Shown here in pieces: positions 1 through 7,109 of a stretch of 9,262 nucleotides of DNA. The position numbers and the translations under genes are program-made. Source of the DNA: Porticoccaceae bacterium. Its GTDB lineage: Bacteria > Pseudomonadota > Gammaproteobacteria > Pseudomonadales > Porticoccaceae. The stretch lies in NCBI GenBank assembly GCA_002701765.1, contig NZXB01000102.1, positions 27,814-37,075 of the forward strand. The letters are read 5' to 3'. The stretch's first letter is position 1, and the number at the start of each line of letters is the position of its first letter. The notes under the pieces are model-generated. The model ran no database searches and was not told the DNA's origin. It saw only the letters and a program-made list of their open reading frames with translations.

Positions 1-390
1 TGCGGCGGCTTTTCCCGGTACCTCGGGGTCGTGAGACCATAATAATTCTCCCGTTGCCCCATTGAAAGCATAGACTTTACTCCAAGCAGTTGTGGTATAC
101 ATGACTCCATCAATTACCAACGGTGTCGCCTCTTGACCGCGTCTGGTATCGAATTCATAAAACCATTCAAGCCCAAGTTGAGAGATGTTGACTTTATTGA
201 TATTTTTTAAGGGGGAGTATCGCTGTTCCTTCGGAGTTTTCCCATGAGAGGCCCAGTCTGCGTTAACACTACTTTGGTGTTCGCTTTTTAGCGAAGATCC
301 GCAGCTAGTAATCAGGAGCCCAGTTGTCGCGATAGTCAAATATCTGAACAATAGCGGCATGACACTGGATAATCCAAAAGCTTTTGACAT
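1..390 (-). CDS. PQQ-dependent dehydrogenase, lipoprotein, N-terminal 130 residues (partial)
   Basis: The 3' part lies beyond the window's left edge; 130 codons are open from the ATG at 390. The N-terminus has a hydrophobic stretch ending in a lipobox (ITSC, Cys30), so the mature protein is probably a lipoprotein facing the periplasm. After it comes a quinoprotein beta-propeller start: DWASHGKTPKEQRYSPL (about 45-61), INKVNISQLGLEW (64-76), a first blade with ATPLVIDGVMYTT (88-100), and VYAFNGATGELLW (106-118). The pattern DPEVPGK (121-127) resembles type I/II methanol/ethanol-type and quinohaemoprotein alcohol dehydrogenases more than the membrane glucose type. An internal ATG at 360 (codon 11) would give a shorter, more typical lipoprotein signal peptide; neither start has a strong ribosome site. 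The catalytic Asp and any fused cytochrome c domain would lie in the missing part. It sits 101 bp after the receptor gene, beyond a terminator. Family is firm; substrate is unknown. Confidence 0.85.
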   Translation of the reverse strand, partial: MSKAFGLSSVMPLLFRYLTIATTGLLITSCGSSLKSEHQSSVNADWASHGKTPKEQRYSPLKNINKVNISQLGLEWFYEFDTRRGQEATPLVIDGVMYTTTAWSKVYAFNGATGELLWSHDPEVPGKAAA

Positions 391-434
391 ATCAATCACC
401 GCTAATGCGTCGTTTTGGTGTAGCTAACTCAGTT

Positions 435-465
435 AAAAAATTGAGCCCTCTAAAGTGAGAGCTCA
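435..465 (-). terminator. Intrinsic terminator after the TonB-dependent receptor gene
   Basis: Read on the minus strand there is a 9-bp stem, TGAGCTCTC / GAGGGCTCA (positions 465-457 and 450-442, one G-T pair). The loop has 6 nt, and one A plus six T follow (440-435). It lies 27 bp past the receptor stop codon. This separates the receptor from the downstream PQQ dehydrogenase gene, which must be read by readthrough or from a promoter in the short 391-434 stretch, where none is obvious. Confidence 0.75.
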
Positions 466-491
466 GACTTGGCATGTTGTCGCTTGTTTCT

Positions 492-2708
492 TTAAAAACC
501 GTAATCTACCGAAACTCCTATTTGCCTTGGAGGAGAGTAGACGGGCGCGTCTGAGGAATTACCTAATAAAGCAGTAGCGAAATACGCCTCATTGGTCAGG
601 TTAGTTCCGTAAAGCGAAATGCGGAGATCGCCATCAGATCTGGGTTTGTAAGAAATAGATGCGTTTACGGTATGGAAATCATCCTGTTTTACACGCTTTC
701 TGTAATCAAACCAAACTTCATCATTGTAGTTAACTGATGCGGTCGCTTCCAATTCTCCGGCTCCCACGTTGGTGGTATGAGTGGCGGATAAACCGTAGGT
801 AAGTTCAGGTGCAAGCTTCATTTGCTCTCCTTCCATCTGAAGGATGACTTGTGTCATCCCGAAAGGCGTGTTCGGCGTGTCAAATGCCGCTGCCTCAAAG
901 GGACCATATTCCGTATCAAGGTGCGAGGCAACTGCCCGGACCTGAAGTGCTTCAGTTAAGTTAACCACCAAGTCCAACTCTATGCCTTGCATCTCTGCGC
1001 TCTCGGCATTGCCGAGAAGAGAGGCAGAACCATCCCATACTTGGTCTTGGAAATTTTTGTAGTCGTAGGAGAAGATCGCTCCATTAAAGCGATAGTTGTC
1101 GCCACTGGCCTTGATTCCCAACTCAATTGCCTCGACGTCCTCATAATCGGCGTAATCGTCCGCTGTTGAGAATGATTGCAGAATAGGCCCCTTGCGACCT
1201 TCTGTATAGGAGCCATAGATGCTGAGCGTGTCAGATATGTCAAAATGAACAGCCACTCGAGGCGTGAAGGTTTTGTCACTGAGCTCACCACCATTAGGAA
1301 AGACCTTACCAGAATAGGTTCCGACACCCACTATGCTCTCATCATTGTACCTCCCTCCCAATGTGAGACGAAGTTGATCTGATATTTCATAAGTCAGTGA
1401 TCCAAACAGAGCCTGGGACTCAACGAAAACGGTTGAACCGCTGATGAAACCAGCGAGCGACTGATCTCTGATAGCATACCCAGTGCTGTTAATCACAGGC
1501 GCAAAGTTGCCATCAAAACCGGCATCGTTTTCGTAGAAGTATAATCCGGCCACGAAGCTTAGCTTACCCATCGGATCTGAAGTGAATAGAAATTCTTGCT
1601 GAAAATCCTCGCTGGGGTAGTCCTGAAAGAAGTCAGCGCAAACGAACGTTGCTTTACACGCTGCTGAGGTGCCGGTATCTAAGTCAACAGTGAACTCGGT
1701 CTGGTAGTCGTTTGCTGACGTGGTTGAAGTCAAGGTTCCAACACCGTCAAAGTAGTGGCTGATCTTCAATGAGAAACTTTCCTGCTTGACTAGTAAGGGT
1801 TGGCTTCCGCCCTTTAATTCAGTGGCCACATGCCATGCGCGTGAGGCCACGATACCGTCATCCCAGAAGGCAGCAGAGGAGTTTCCATTTAGCGCAGTCG
1901 TAGCAAAAGTTTCCAAATCTTGCCTATCGGTCTTGAAAAAATGCAATTCAATCGAGGTGTTTTCGGAGGGTTCCCAAAGAAGTTTTCCCCGAGCAAACCA
2001 CTTCTCATGTCCCCCAGTGCCTTGACCTGTGACATCATTTGTAAGGTAACCGGCCATATCTCTAGCATAAAGCGAGAGGCTGTATGCTAGCACGTCATCT
2101 ATAATGGGGCCGGTTACATAACCCGCGATAGATTTATCGTTACCATTGTGGTCGCTTCCCGTGTATGAGCCCAATTTAACCGTCACTTTGCCCTTTGTTT
2201 CGTACTGAGGTTTAACCGTGGTAATGTTAATGGCTCCTCCCATGCTGTTCCGCCCATAAAGCGACCCTTGAGGCCCTTTCAGGACCTCTATCTGCTCAAT
2301 ATCAACAAGGTCGAAATAATTACTCCATTGATTAGGCTGATAGATTCCATCGATGTATATAGCTGTGGGTTGTTCGGTACCGGCCTGACCACTAAATGAC
2401 TGGAGGCCACGTATGGCGGGAATTGCTATGGCCCCTTGTCCCAAGAAACTAAGACCCGGGACTGCGTTTCCTAAATCCCGTATATCAACAATACCTGCTT
2501 TCCTCAGGTCATTTGCATTTTGAACAGTGAGTGTAATGGGAACGTCGTCGGCGGACTCTGATCTCCGCTGCGCCGTGACCAGAATTTCGTCAATTGAATT
2601 TGATGCCTCATCTGAAAAACTTAACGGGGCGACAAAGATGCAGCCTGCCGAAAGCAATATCGCATTTAAAAAACTGCTATTGATTATTTGATTTTTTGAT
2701 ACTCTCAT
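492..2708 (-). CDS. TonB-dependent outer-membrane receptor
   Basis: 738 aa, a full-length receptor for this family. Residues 1-32 form a signal peptide (likely cut near SFS/DEA). A TonB box, DEILVTAQRR, sits at 40-49. The plug domain (about 55-165) contains VPGLSFLGQG, PTAIYIDGIY and the conserved LKGPQGSLYGRNSMGGAINI stretch (143-162). The rest is a 22-strand-type beta barrel ending in aromatic Phe738 (VSVDYGF), the usual signal for BAM insertion. A Cys pair, C351 and C357, lies in a predicted barrel loop and may form a disulfide. There is no N-terminal signalling extension, so it is not a sigma-factor transducer. The start ATG is preceded by GAGGA with good spacing. The gene follows the SnoaL-like gene by 49 bp and is probably co-transcribed with it. 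The receptor would import a ligand using TonB/ExbB/ExbD energy. Sequence alone does not show the ligand: an organic substrate of the neighbouring dehydrogenases, PQQ, or a siderophore-like compound are all possible. Confidence 0.93.
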   Translation of the reverse strand: MRVSKNQIINSSFLNAILLSAGCIFVAPLSFSDEASNSIDEILVTAQRRSESADDVPITLTVQNANDLRKAGIVDIRDLGNAVPGLSFLGQGAIAIPAIRGLQSFSGQAGTEQPTAIYIDGIYQPNQWSNYFDLVDIEQIEVLKGPQGSLYGRNSMGGAINITTVKPQYETKGKVTVKLGSYTGSDHNGNDKSIAGYVTGPIIDDVLAYSLSLYARDMAGYLTNDVTGQGTGGHEKWFARGKLLWEPSENTSIELHFFKTDRQDLETFATTALNGNSSAAFWDDGIVASRAWHVATELKGGSQPLLVKQESFSLKISHYFDGVGTLTSTTSANDYQTEFTVDLDTGTSAACKATFVCADFFQDYPSEDFQQEFLFTSDPMGKLSFVAGLYFYENDAGFDGNFAPVINSTGYAIRDQSLAGFISGSTVFVESQALFGSLTYEISDQLRLTLGGRYNDESIVGVGTYSGKVFPNGGELSDKTFTPRVAVHFDISDTLSIYGSYTEGRKGPILQSFSTADDYADYEDVEAIELGIKASGDNYRFNGAIFSYDYKNFQDQVWDGSASLLGNAESAEMQGIELDLVVNLTEALQVRAVASHLDTEYGPFEAAAFDTPNTPFGMTQVILQMEGEQMKLAPELTYGLSATHTTNVGAGELEATASVNYNDEVWFDYRKRVKQDDFHTVNASISYKPRSDGDLRISLYGTNLTNEAYFATALLGNSSDAPVYSPPRQIGVSVDYGF

Positions 2709-2740
2709 ATTTTCCTCACAAAGTTTTTCTGACCAAAAAT

Positions 2741-2760
2741 TTCGTTATTATTCGTTATTA
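2741..2760. repeat. Tandem 10-bp duplication at the SnoaL gene stop codon
   Basis: The unit TTCGTTATTA occurs twice back to back at 2741-2750 and 2751-2760. On the minus strand the right-hand copy carries the SnoaL-like gene's stop codon, followed directly by a second in-frame TAA. It lies in the 49-bp gap before the receptor gene, upstream of its ribosome site. It is probably a slippage product with no coding effect. Confidence 0.8.
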
Positions 2761-3381
2761 GTTGCCAATATCCCGGAAGTTTGGGCTCTCCATACTTGCT
2801 TCCCCTATTTTATTAAAGACTGAAAGGTCGCCATCCAGAACCGTTTCTTCTAACATTATGGTGCTGAACATGACATATTTCCGGTAGGTAATGCCCCATT
2901 TGCCATCGCGTTTCTCAAAACGGTCCTGATAGAACCCCATGTACTGCCCCAGCTTAGTGCCGTCAATAGCAGCTGAATCCGATGAGGTATAGGACACGCC
3001 ATAACTTTCTACGTCCGCCCGGTCTCCGTTTAGGTCAATGCTTACCTGCGAGGCATGATGCCATCTTCTACCTATATCTTTTTCAATTTGCATAACAAGG
3101 GGTTTGAATTCAGCTCCTGTCCCTTTGAAAAATCCATAATCAATTTCTGCGTCATCAAAAAAAACGCGGTCTAATCTATCTGAATCCAGCCAGTCCAAAG
3201 CTTTCGCGTAACGATTAAGCACATCATGAATAGCTTGCTTGTCTGCTGCTTGTGCAACTTGTTGCTCAAGGCTCTCAATTCGTTTCAGTGTGTTTTGAGC
3301 TCTTTGATCGCTGTCCATGGCACAACCAACAAATGAACTAAAAATGACGGCGACGATAGAGATTCTTGTTATTGAAGGCAT
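2758..3381 (-). CDS. SnoaL-like (NTF2-fold) lipoprotein
   Basis: 207 aa. Residues 1-20 look like a lipoprotein signal peptide ending in FVGC, with Cys20 as the lipid-bearing residue. The next residues are Ala-Met rather than Asp, so outer-membrane sorting is likely. Residues about 26-48 form a short charged amphipathic helix, possibly coiled coil. Residues about 49-175 match the SnoaL_4-type NTF2 fold: IHDVLNRYAKALDWLDSDRL, VFFDDAEIDYGFF, the RWHHASQVSIDLNGDRADVESY core (106-127) and the late strand RFEKRDGKWGITYRKYVMF. Proteins of this fold bind small hydrophobic molecules; some are cyclases, dehydratases or isomerases, others have no known reaction. The His108-His109 pair and the acidic residues at 63-71 line the place where active sites usually lie, but activity cannot be claimed. 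It is the first gene of the minus-strand group and faces the divergent control region. The start has a weak GGAAA ribosome site. Confidence 0.85.
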   Translation of the reverse strand: MPSITRISIVAVIFSSFVGCAMDSDQRAQNTLKRIESLEQQVAQAADKQAIHDVLNRYAKALDWLDSDRLDRVFFDDAEIDYGFFKGTGAEFKPLVMQIEKDIGRRWHHASQVSIDLNGDRADVESYGVSYTSSDSAAIDGTKLGQYMGFYQDRFEKRDGKWGITYRKYVMFSTIMLEETVLDGDLSVFNKIGEASMESPNFRDIGN

Positions 3382-3720
3382 AATTTGTTTCCGTGGTTCG
3401 GGCCCTTTAACCTTTTTGAAAGATAGACACGCTAATAACAGCTACATTTAAGCCACAAAAGAATTGGACGATCGTTTTAATTTCATCAATACTATCAAGG
3501 CGCACCATGTTCGTGCAAATAAAAATTAGACTGTCTTAGCTACATTTGCAAATTTTATTCGAACGAGTGGTGGGCGTTGATTGGGTTATTGTGAAAATTT
3601 GTAGGACATTTAGAAAATGATAGCTAGAATGAGTAATGTTGCAAGAGCTGGCTTGGGCAAGCGATATTTGTTGCCATCAGAACATCTAAAAAGAACGATA
3701 ATATTTTGGAGGGACTACAT
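3382..3720. promoter_or_regulatory. Divergent control region between the SnoaL-receptor group and the membrane PQQ dehydrogenase gene
   Basis: This 339-bp AT-rich stretch holds no credible gene and must drive transcription in both directions. Visible symmetry elements are the 8-bp palindrome ACGATCGT (3468-3475), the 10-bp palindrome ATTTGCAAAT (3544-3553) and a short inverted repeat GCTTG-GG-CAAGC (3651-3662). The first two are plausible operator cores. TTGGAC (3464-3469) followed after 18 bp by AATACT is a weak plus-strand promoter candidate; I found no strong -35/-10 pair. A TTTGTTT half-site (3384-3390) equals one arm of the palindrome in front of the TetR gene, but the full palindrome is absent here. 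Confidence 0.45.
3708..3713 (+). promoter_or_regulatory. Ribosome binding site that fixes the dehydrogenase start
   Basis: GGAGGG lies 7 nt before the ATG at 3721. An upstream in-frame TTG at 3706 overlaps this very site and has no ribosome site of its own, so 3721 is the start to use. Confidence 0.75.
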
Positions 3721-6093
3721 ATGCCTTTTGCAATTGCACTGACCGCTGCAGCTTTTTTTTGGGGAGGTGTTTGGCTCCTAATTGGGGGCCTCAAGTTGGC
3801 ATTGCTTGGCGGATCGATCTACTACCTTTTGGCTGGTGCGGTGCTCATGATCAGCAGTATTTGGATATGGAGAGGGAATAGTTTAGGCTATTGGCTCTAC
3901 TGCTTTTTTGCAGCTTTAACCCTTCTCTGGGCGTTGGTGGAGAGCGGGTTTAACCTCTGGGCCCTTTTGCCGCGTGTGGGGGTTCCAGCGGGGCTATTAA
4001 GCTTATTTTTGCTGCCAAATGTTCGGAGATGGTTGAATATAGACTCGAAATCCGTCTTGTTTTCTCTCGGAATTTTTGGAGCTATTCTGGGTAGCTTGTT
4101 GATGTCTTTGATGAATGCCCAGTTTAACCCGCTGAAAGGCAATGATTATGCTCAAGCAGATCAAGGCTTTAAACCGGCGTGGACCCATTACGGGGCATCG
4201 GCTGAAGGTGACAGCTACAGTTCTGCTGCCCAAATCAATAGAACGAATGTCGCTAATCTAGAAGAGGCTTGGGTGTTCCATACCGAGGAAGATCCAGAGA
4301 CTCGAAGTACCTTTCAATCCACGCCAATTGAGATAGATGGCGACCTATTCTTTTGCTCGCCCAGCAACAGGGTATTCAGTCTTGACGGAGATACCGGAGA
4401 GCAAAACTGGTCATACGATCCTATGGTTAATCGAAACAAGATTCCTTTCTTCGTATGCAGAGGGCTCTCTCATCACCAAGCTGAGGATTCAAGTGGCGTG
4501 TGTGGTAGCCGACTGCTAATGGGAACGGTCGACGATCGGTTAATAGCTCTGGACTCCAAGACAGGAGTTCTTTGCCCAGAATTCGGAAATTCAGGTGCAG
4601 TGGATTTGACGATGGGACTGGGAGATGTATTGCCGGGGCACCACTATGTTAGTTCACCGCCGGCGATCATTGACGATATTGCGGTCGTTGGTTCGTTTAT
4701 TATGGACAACCAGTCTAACTTCCAACCTCCGGGGGTGGTTCGAGCATATAACGTATTTACAGGTGAACTAGCATGGGCGTGGGATGTTCTCAATGAGACT
4801 GCTCATCCGCCGTTGGGAGAGGGTGAGACTTTTCCTCAGAACACTGCCAACGTTTGGTCAGTCATGAGTGTTGATGAGGAACTAGGATTGGTTTATCTTC
4901 CTACGGGAAATGTTCCCCCTGACTTTTTTGGAGGGTTTCGGACTGCCGATCAAGATCGCTATCCCAGCTCGATCGTGGCTCTTGAAGCGGCGACCGGCAA
5001 TGTTCGTTGGAGTTTTCAGACCGTACACCATGACATTTGGGATTATGATGTAGGGGCGCAGCCAGTACTGCTTGATTTTCCTATGCAGGATGGGACCACT
5101 AAGCCTGGCTTAATAACCGCTACAAAGTGGGGTGAAATTTTCATTCTTGATCGTAGGACAGGCGAGCCGTTAATAGAAGTTGAAGAGCGACCAGTGCCTC
5201 AGAATCCTGCGGCAGGAGAGTTTCTCTCGCCGACGCAGCCTTTTACAGTGGGGTTCCCAAGTTTTGCACCCGAAGACCTCAACGAGAGCCAAATGTGGGG
5301 TAGCACGATGTTTGACCAACTCTGGTGCCGCACCGAGTTCAAAAAACGTCGCTATGAGGGTCTTTTTACTCCCCCGGATCTAAGAGGTTCTATTCAGAAT
5401 CCAGGTAATTTTGGGGCCATTGACTGGGGGAGTGTATCTATCGATCCGCAACGCCAGTTAATGATGGTAAATACAACCGGGATGCCCTATGTTCAAATAC
5501 TTTACACACGTGAAGATGCGGACAGGTTAGGTTTTCGTCTCTGGGGCACTGACGATACGCGTCCTAATGCTAAGCCCAAGACGGATGAAAGTTCGACAAT
5601 GGTATCTGCAGGAGCAGACATCTCTGGTGCGGCATATCCTCTTCTTGGGACGCCTTATGGCATTAGCAGTAATCCGTTTCTGTCCCCACTGGGTTATCCG
5701 TGTCATCAGCCTCCGTGGGGTGAGTTGACAGCAGTCGATCTTAGGAGTCGGGAGATAATTTGGAGAAGGCCCTTGGGTACGACTGATGGCCATGCTCCGC
5801 TCGGTTTAATATTTCCGACTGGTGTTTTCAACATTGGAGGTACTGCAGTGACCCGAGGTGGTTTAACTTTTGTAGCGGGCACAATTGATAATTATCTAAG
5901 GGCTTTTGATACCGAGACCGGCGCAGAGCTTTGGCGCGGAGCACTCCCATCTGGTGGCCAAGCGGGACCTATGACATTCATGTCTCCAAAGACAAATAGT
6001 CAATATGTTGTGATTCCCGCTGGGGGGCATGTGTCAATGGGCACAGATATCGGAGACGCTGTTGTGGCATTCAAACTGCAAAAGCCAAATTAA
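3721..6093 (+). CDS. Membrane-bound PQQ-dependent dehydrogenase, glucose/quinate/shikimate family
   Basis: 790 aa, close to the roughly 796 aa of E. coli glucose dehydrogenase (Gcd). Five N-terminal membrane helices (about 1-23, 32-50, 55-74, 86-101, 111-131) anchor it in the inner membrane. The rest is a periplasmic eight-bladed quinoprotein propeller with repeated W-motifs such as ALEAATGNVRW and AFDTETGAELW. Family landmarks are all present: CRGLSHH (246-252, with the His that contacts PQQ in Gcd), HHDIWDYD (436-443, with the catalytic Asp region), TKWGEIFILDRRTG (468-481, with the cofactor-binding Lys), GAIDWGSVSID (565-575), GTPYGISSNPFLSPLG (643-658) and AGGHVSMGT (767-775). Such enzymes oxidise aldoses, quinate, shikimate or other polyols outside the cytoplasm and pass electrons to ubiquinone. 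Glucose and quinate types cannot be told apart here, so no symbol is given. It is transcribed away from the SnoaL/receptor genes. Confidence 0.93.
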   Translation: MPFAIALTAAAFFWGGVWLLIGGLKLALLGGSIYYLLAGAVLMISSIWIWRGNSLGYWLYCFFAALTLLWALVESGFNLWALLPRVGVPAGLLSLFLLPNVRRWLNIDSKSVLFSLGIFGAILGSLLMSLMNAQFNPLKGNDYAQADQGFKPAWTHYGASAEGDSYSSAAQINRTNVANLEEAWVFHTEEDPETRSTFQSTPIEIDGDLFFCSPSNRVFSLDGDTGEQNWSYDPMVNRNKIPFFVCRGLSHHQAEDSSGVCGSRLLMGTVDDRLIALDSKTGVLCPEFGNSGAVDLTMGLGDVLPGHHYVSSPPAIIDDIAVVGSFIMDNQSNFQPPGVVRAYNVFTGELAWAWDVLNETAHPPLGEGETFPQNTANVWSVMSVDEELGLVYLPTGNVPPDFFGGFRTADQDRYPSSIVALEAATGNVRWSFQTVHHDIWDYDVGAQPVLLDFPMQDGTTKPGLITATKWGEIFILDRRTGEPLIEVEERPVPQNPAAGEFLSPTQPFTVGFPSFAPEDLNESQMWGSTMFDQLWCRTEFKKRRYEGLFTPPDLRGSIQNPGNFGAIDWGSVSIDPQRQLMMVNTTGMPYVQILYTREDADRLGFRLWGTDDTRPNAKPKTDESSTMVSAGADISGAAYPLLGTPYGISSNPFLSPLGYPCHQPPWGELTAVDLRSREIIWRRPLGTTDGHAPLGLIFPTGVFNIGGTAVTRGGLTFVAGTIDNYLRAFDTETGAELWRGALPSGGQAGPMTFMSPKTNSQYVVIPAGGHVSMGTDIGDAVVAFKLQKPN

Positions 6094-6189
6094 CATGATT
6101 TTCCGAGACGTTTGATTGATTCCCGATTTAATTTAGAGACAACGAGCTGGAAGCACTATCGGTCATTTGCTGCTGCTTGATAAACCTTT

Positions 6190-6205
6190 TTTGTTTTGAA
6201 ACAAA
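6190..6205. promoter_or_regulatory. Perfect palindrome, likely TetR operator
   Basis: TTTGTTT-TG-AAACAAA is a perfect 7+7 inverted repeat with a 2-nt centre. The 16-bp size suits a TetR-family dimer. It contains the -35 hexamer of the promoter in front of the TetR gene, so binding would block RNA polymerase. This suggests negative autoregulation. The binding protein is inferred from position only. Confidence 0.55.
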
Positions 6206-6219
6206 CATAACACTATAAT
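6191..6219 (+). promoter_or_regulatory. Sigma-70-type promoter of the TetR-family gene
   Basis: A consensus -10 box TATAAT lies at 6214-6219. Exactly 17 bp upstream is TTGTTT (6191-6196) as the -35 box. Transcription would start near 6226, giving a leader of about 70 nt. The leader holds a second 10-bp palindrome, CTTTATAAAG (6276-6285), just before the start codon. Confidence 0.65.
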
Positions 6220-6295
6220 GCGCGCCGCAAGATTTATATAGGCTAGCGATTTCAAACGTATCATTAGGTATTAAACTTTATAAAGCAGATTATTC

Positions 6296-6979
6296 ATGGC
6301 GCAGGATGCAGTTGCTAAAGAGAGAACCAATCAAAAACGGTCATTAGAGACGCAGAAAAAAATTCTAGACGCTGCTGAAGAGTTGTTTGCCGAATTTGGG
6401 TTCTATGGAACATCGCTGAGAGACATTCATGCACTGTCCGGCGTTCGCGTGTCGCTCAGCTACTATCACTTTGGGTCGAAGGAAGCTGTTTTGCAGGCAG
6501 TAGTTGATCGCCGCGCGGAAGAACATATGCAGGATATGCTCGGATCACTTAGACACAGTTTAACAATTTATGCCCACAATCCCCTGCCCTTGGATGTATT
6601 AATAGAGGCTTATGTGCGACCTTGCCTTGAACGCCATTCATGCTATGGCGCTGGTTGGAAAAATTATATTAGACTTTTGGGCCACTTGGCCAGCGAGTCC
6701 GCGTCAAGTAAAAACAAGGCACAGTTTTTTAAATATAACTCGGTCAATCAGGGGTTTATTGATGAATTCAAGCGAAGCCTACCTAATTTAGGTGAGGCTG
6801 AGATCTATTGGGGATTTTATTTTCTGCAAACCGCCTTGCTCAATATTTTGCTGGATACCCGGATTGTAGATAACCAATCGGGCGGCCAATGTAACTCTGG
6901 TGCTATTGATCAAGTCATTGAGCAGATGCAGAGATTCTTCGGTAAAGGCTTCGGTGATTCGAGATACCAAGACCCTTGA
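6296..6979 (+). CDS. TetR-family transcriptional regulator
   Basis: 227 aa. The N-terminal TetR DNA-binding domain covers about 17-65: TQKKILDAAEELFAEFGFYG, then the helix-turn-helix TSLRDIHALSGVRVSLSYYHF (39-59), then GSKEAVLQAVVDRR. The C-terminal ligand-binding and dimerisation part (about 75-220) has the usual all-helical look, with WKNYIRLLGHLAS and FYFLQTALLNILLD, but does not reveal the ligand. The ribosome site is weak (AAGCAGA about 8 nt ahead). The gene lies 202 bp after the dehydrogenase gene on the same strand and has its own promoter. It converges on the transporter gene, whose stop lies 130 bp away. Likely targets are itself and possibly the PQQ dehydrogenase/receptor group; the second is a guess, because the full palindrome is not repeated in the divergent region. 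Confidence 0.93.
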   Translation: MAQDAVAKERTNQKRSLETQKKILDAAEELFAEFGFYGTSLRDIHALSGVRVSLSYYHFGSKEAVLQAVVDRRAEEHMQDMLGSLRHSLTIYAHNPLPLDVLIEAYVRPCLERHSCYGAGWKNYIRLLGHLASESASSKNKAQFFKYNSVNQGFIDEFKRSLPNLGEAEIYWGFYFLQTALLNILLDTRIVDNQSGGQCNSGAIDQVIEQMQRFFGKGFGDSRYQDP

Positions 6980-7079
6980 AAGACAGCGATTTTTTTGGCC
7001 CGGAGTAATGCAGAGTACCTTTTACTTTACAAACTGTGGTTTCCCAAAGGCTATCTCTCAAATCCCATGGTACGCCCGA

Positions 7080-7097
7080 GGATCAAAAGACTGATCC
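7080..7097. terminator. Weak stem-loop between the convergent TetR and transporter genes
   Basis: GGATCA and TGATCC (7080-7085 and 7092-7097) form a perfect 6-bp stem with a 6-nt loop in the 130-bp gap between the two converging genes. Neither strand shows a proper T-run after it, so intrinsic termination is uncertain. It may mark the shared 3' end of both transcripts. Confidence 0.25.
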
Positions 7098-7109
7098 AAA
7101 ATGGGGGGC

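Noticed and set aside
980..1382. Several short open frames on both strands inside the receptor gene
   Set aside because: They lie in other frames of a well-supported long gene, with no ribosome sites or recognisable protein features.
492..2708. SAGC near residue 23 of the receptor as a lipobox
   Set aside because: Position -3 is Ser instead of Leu, and the protein is a beta barrel with a conventional signal peptide; lipidation is unlikely.
3706..3720. TTG start giving five extra residues to the membrane dehydrogenase
   Set aside because: The TTG overlaps the GGAGGG ribosome site that clearly serves the ATG at 3721.
5527..5793. Minus-strand open frame of 88 codons inside the dehydrogenase gene
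   Set aside because: It is antisense to conserved quinoprotein motifs, and its composition is Arg/Thr/Pro-rich as expected for a shadow frame.
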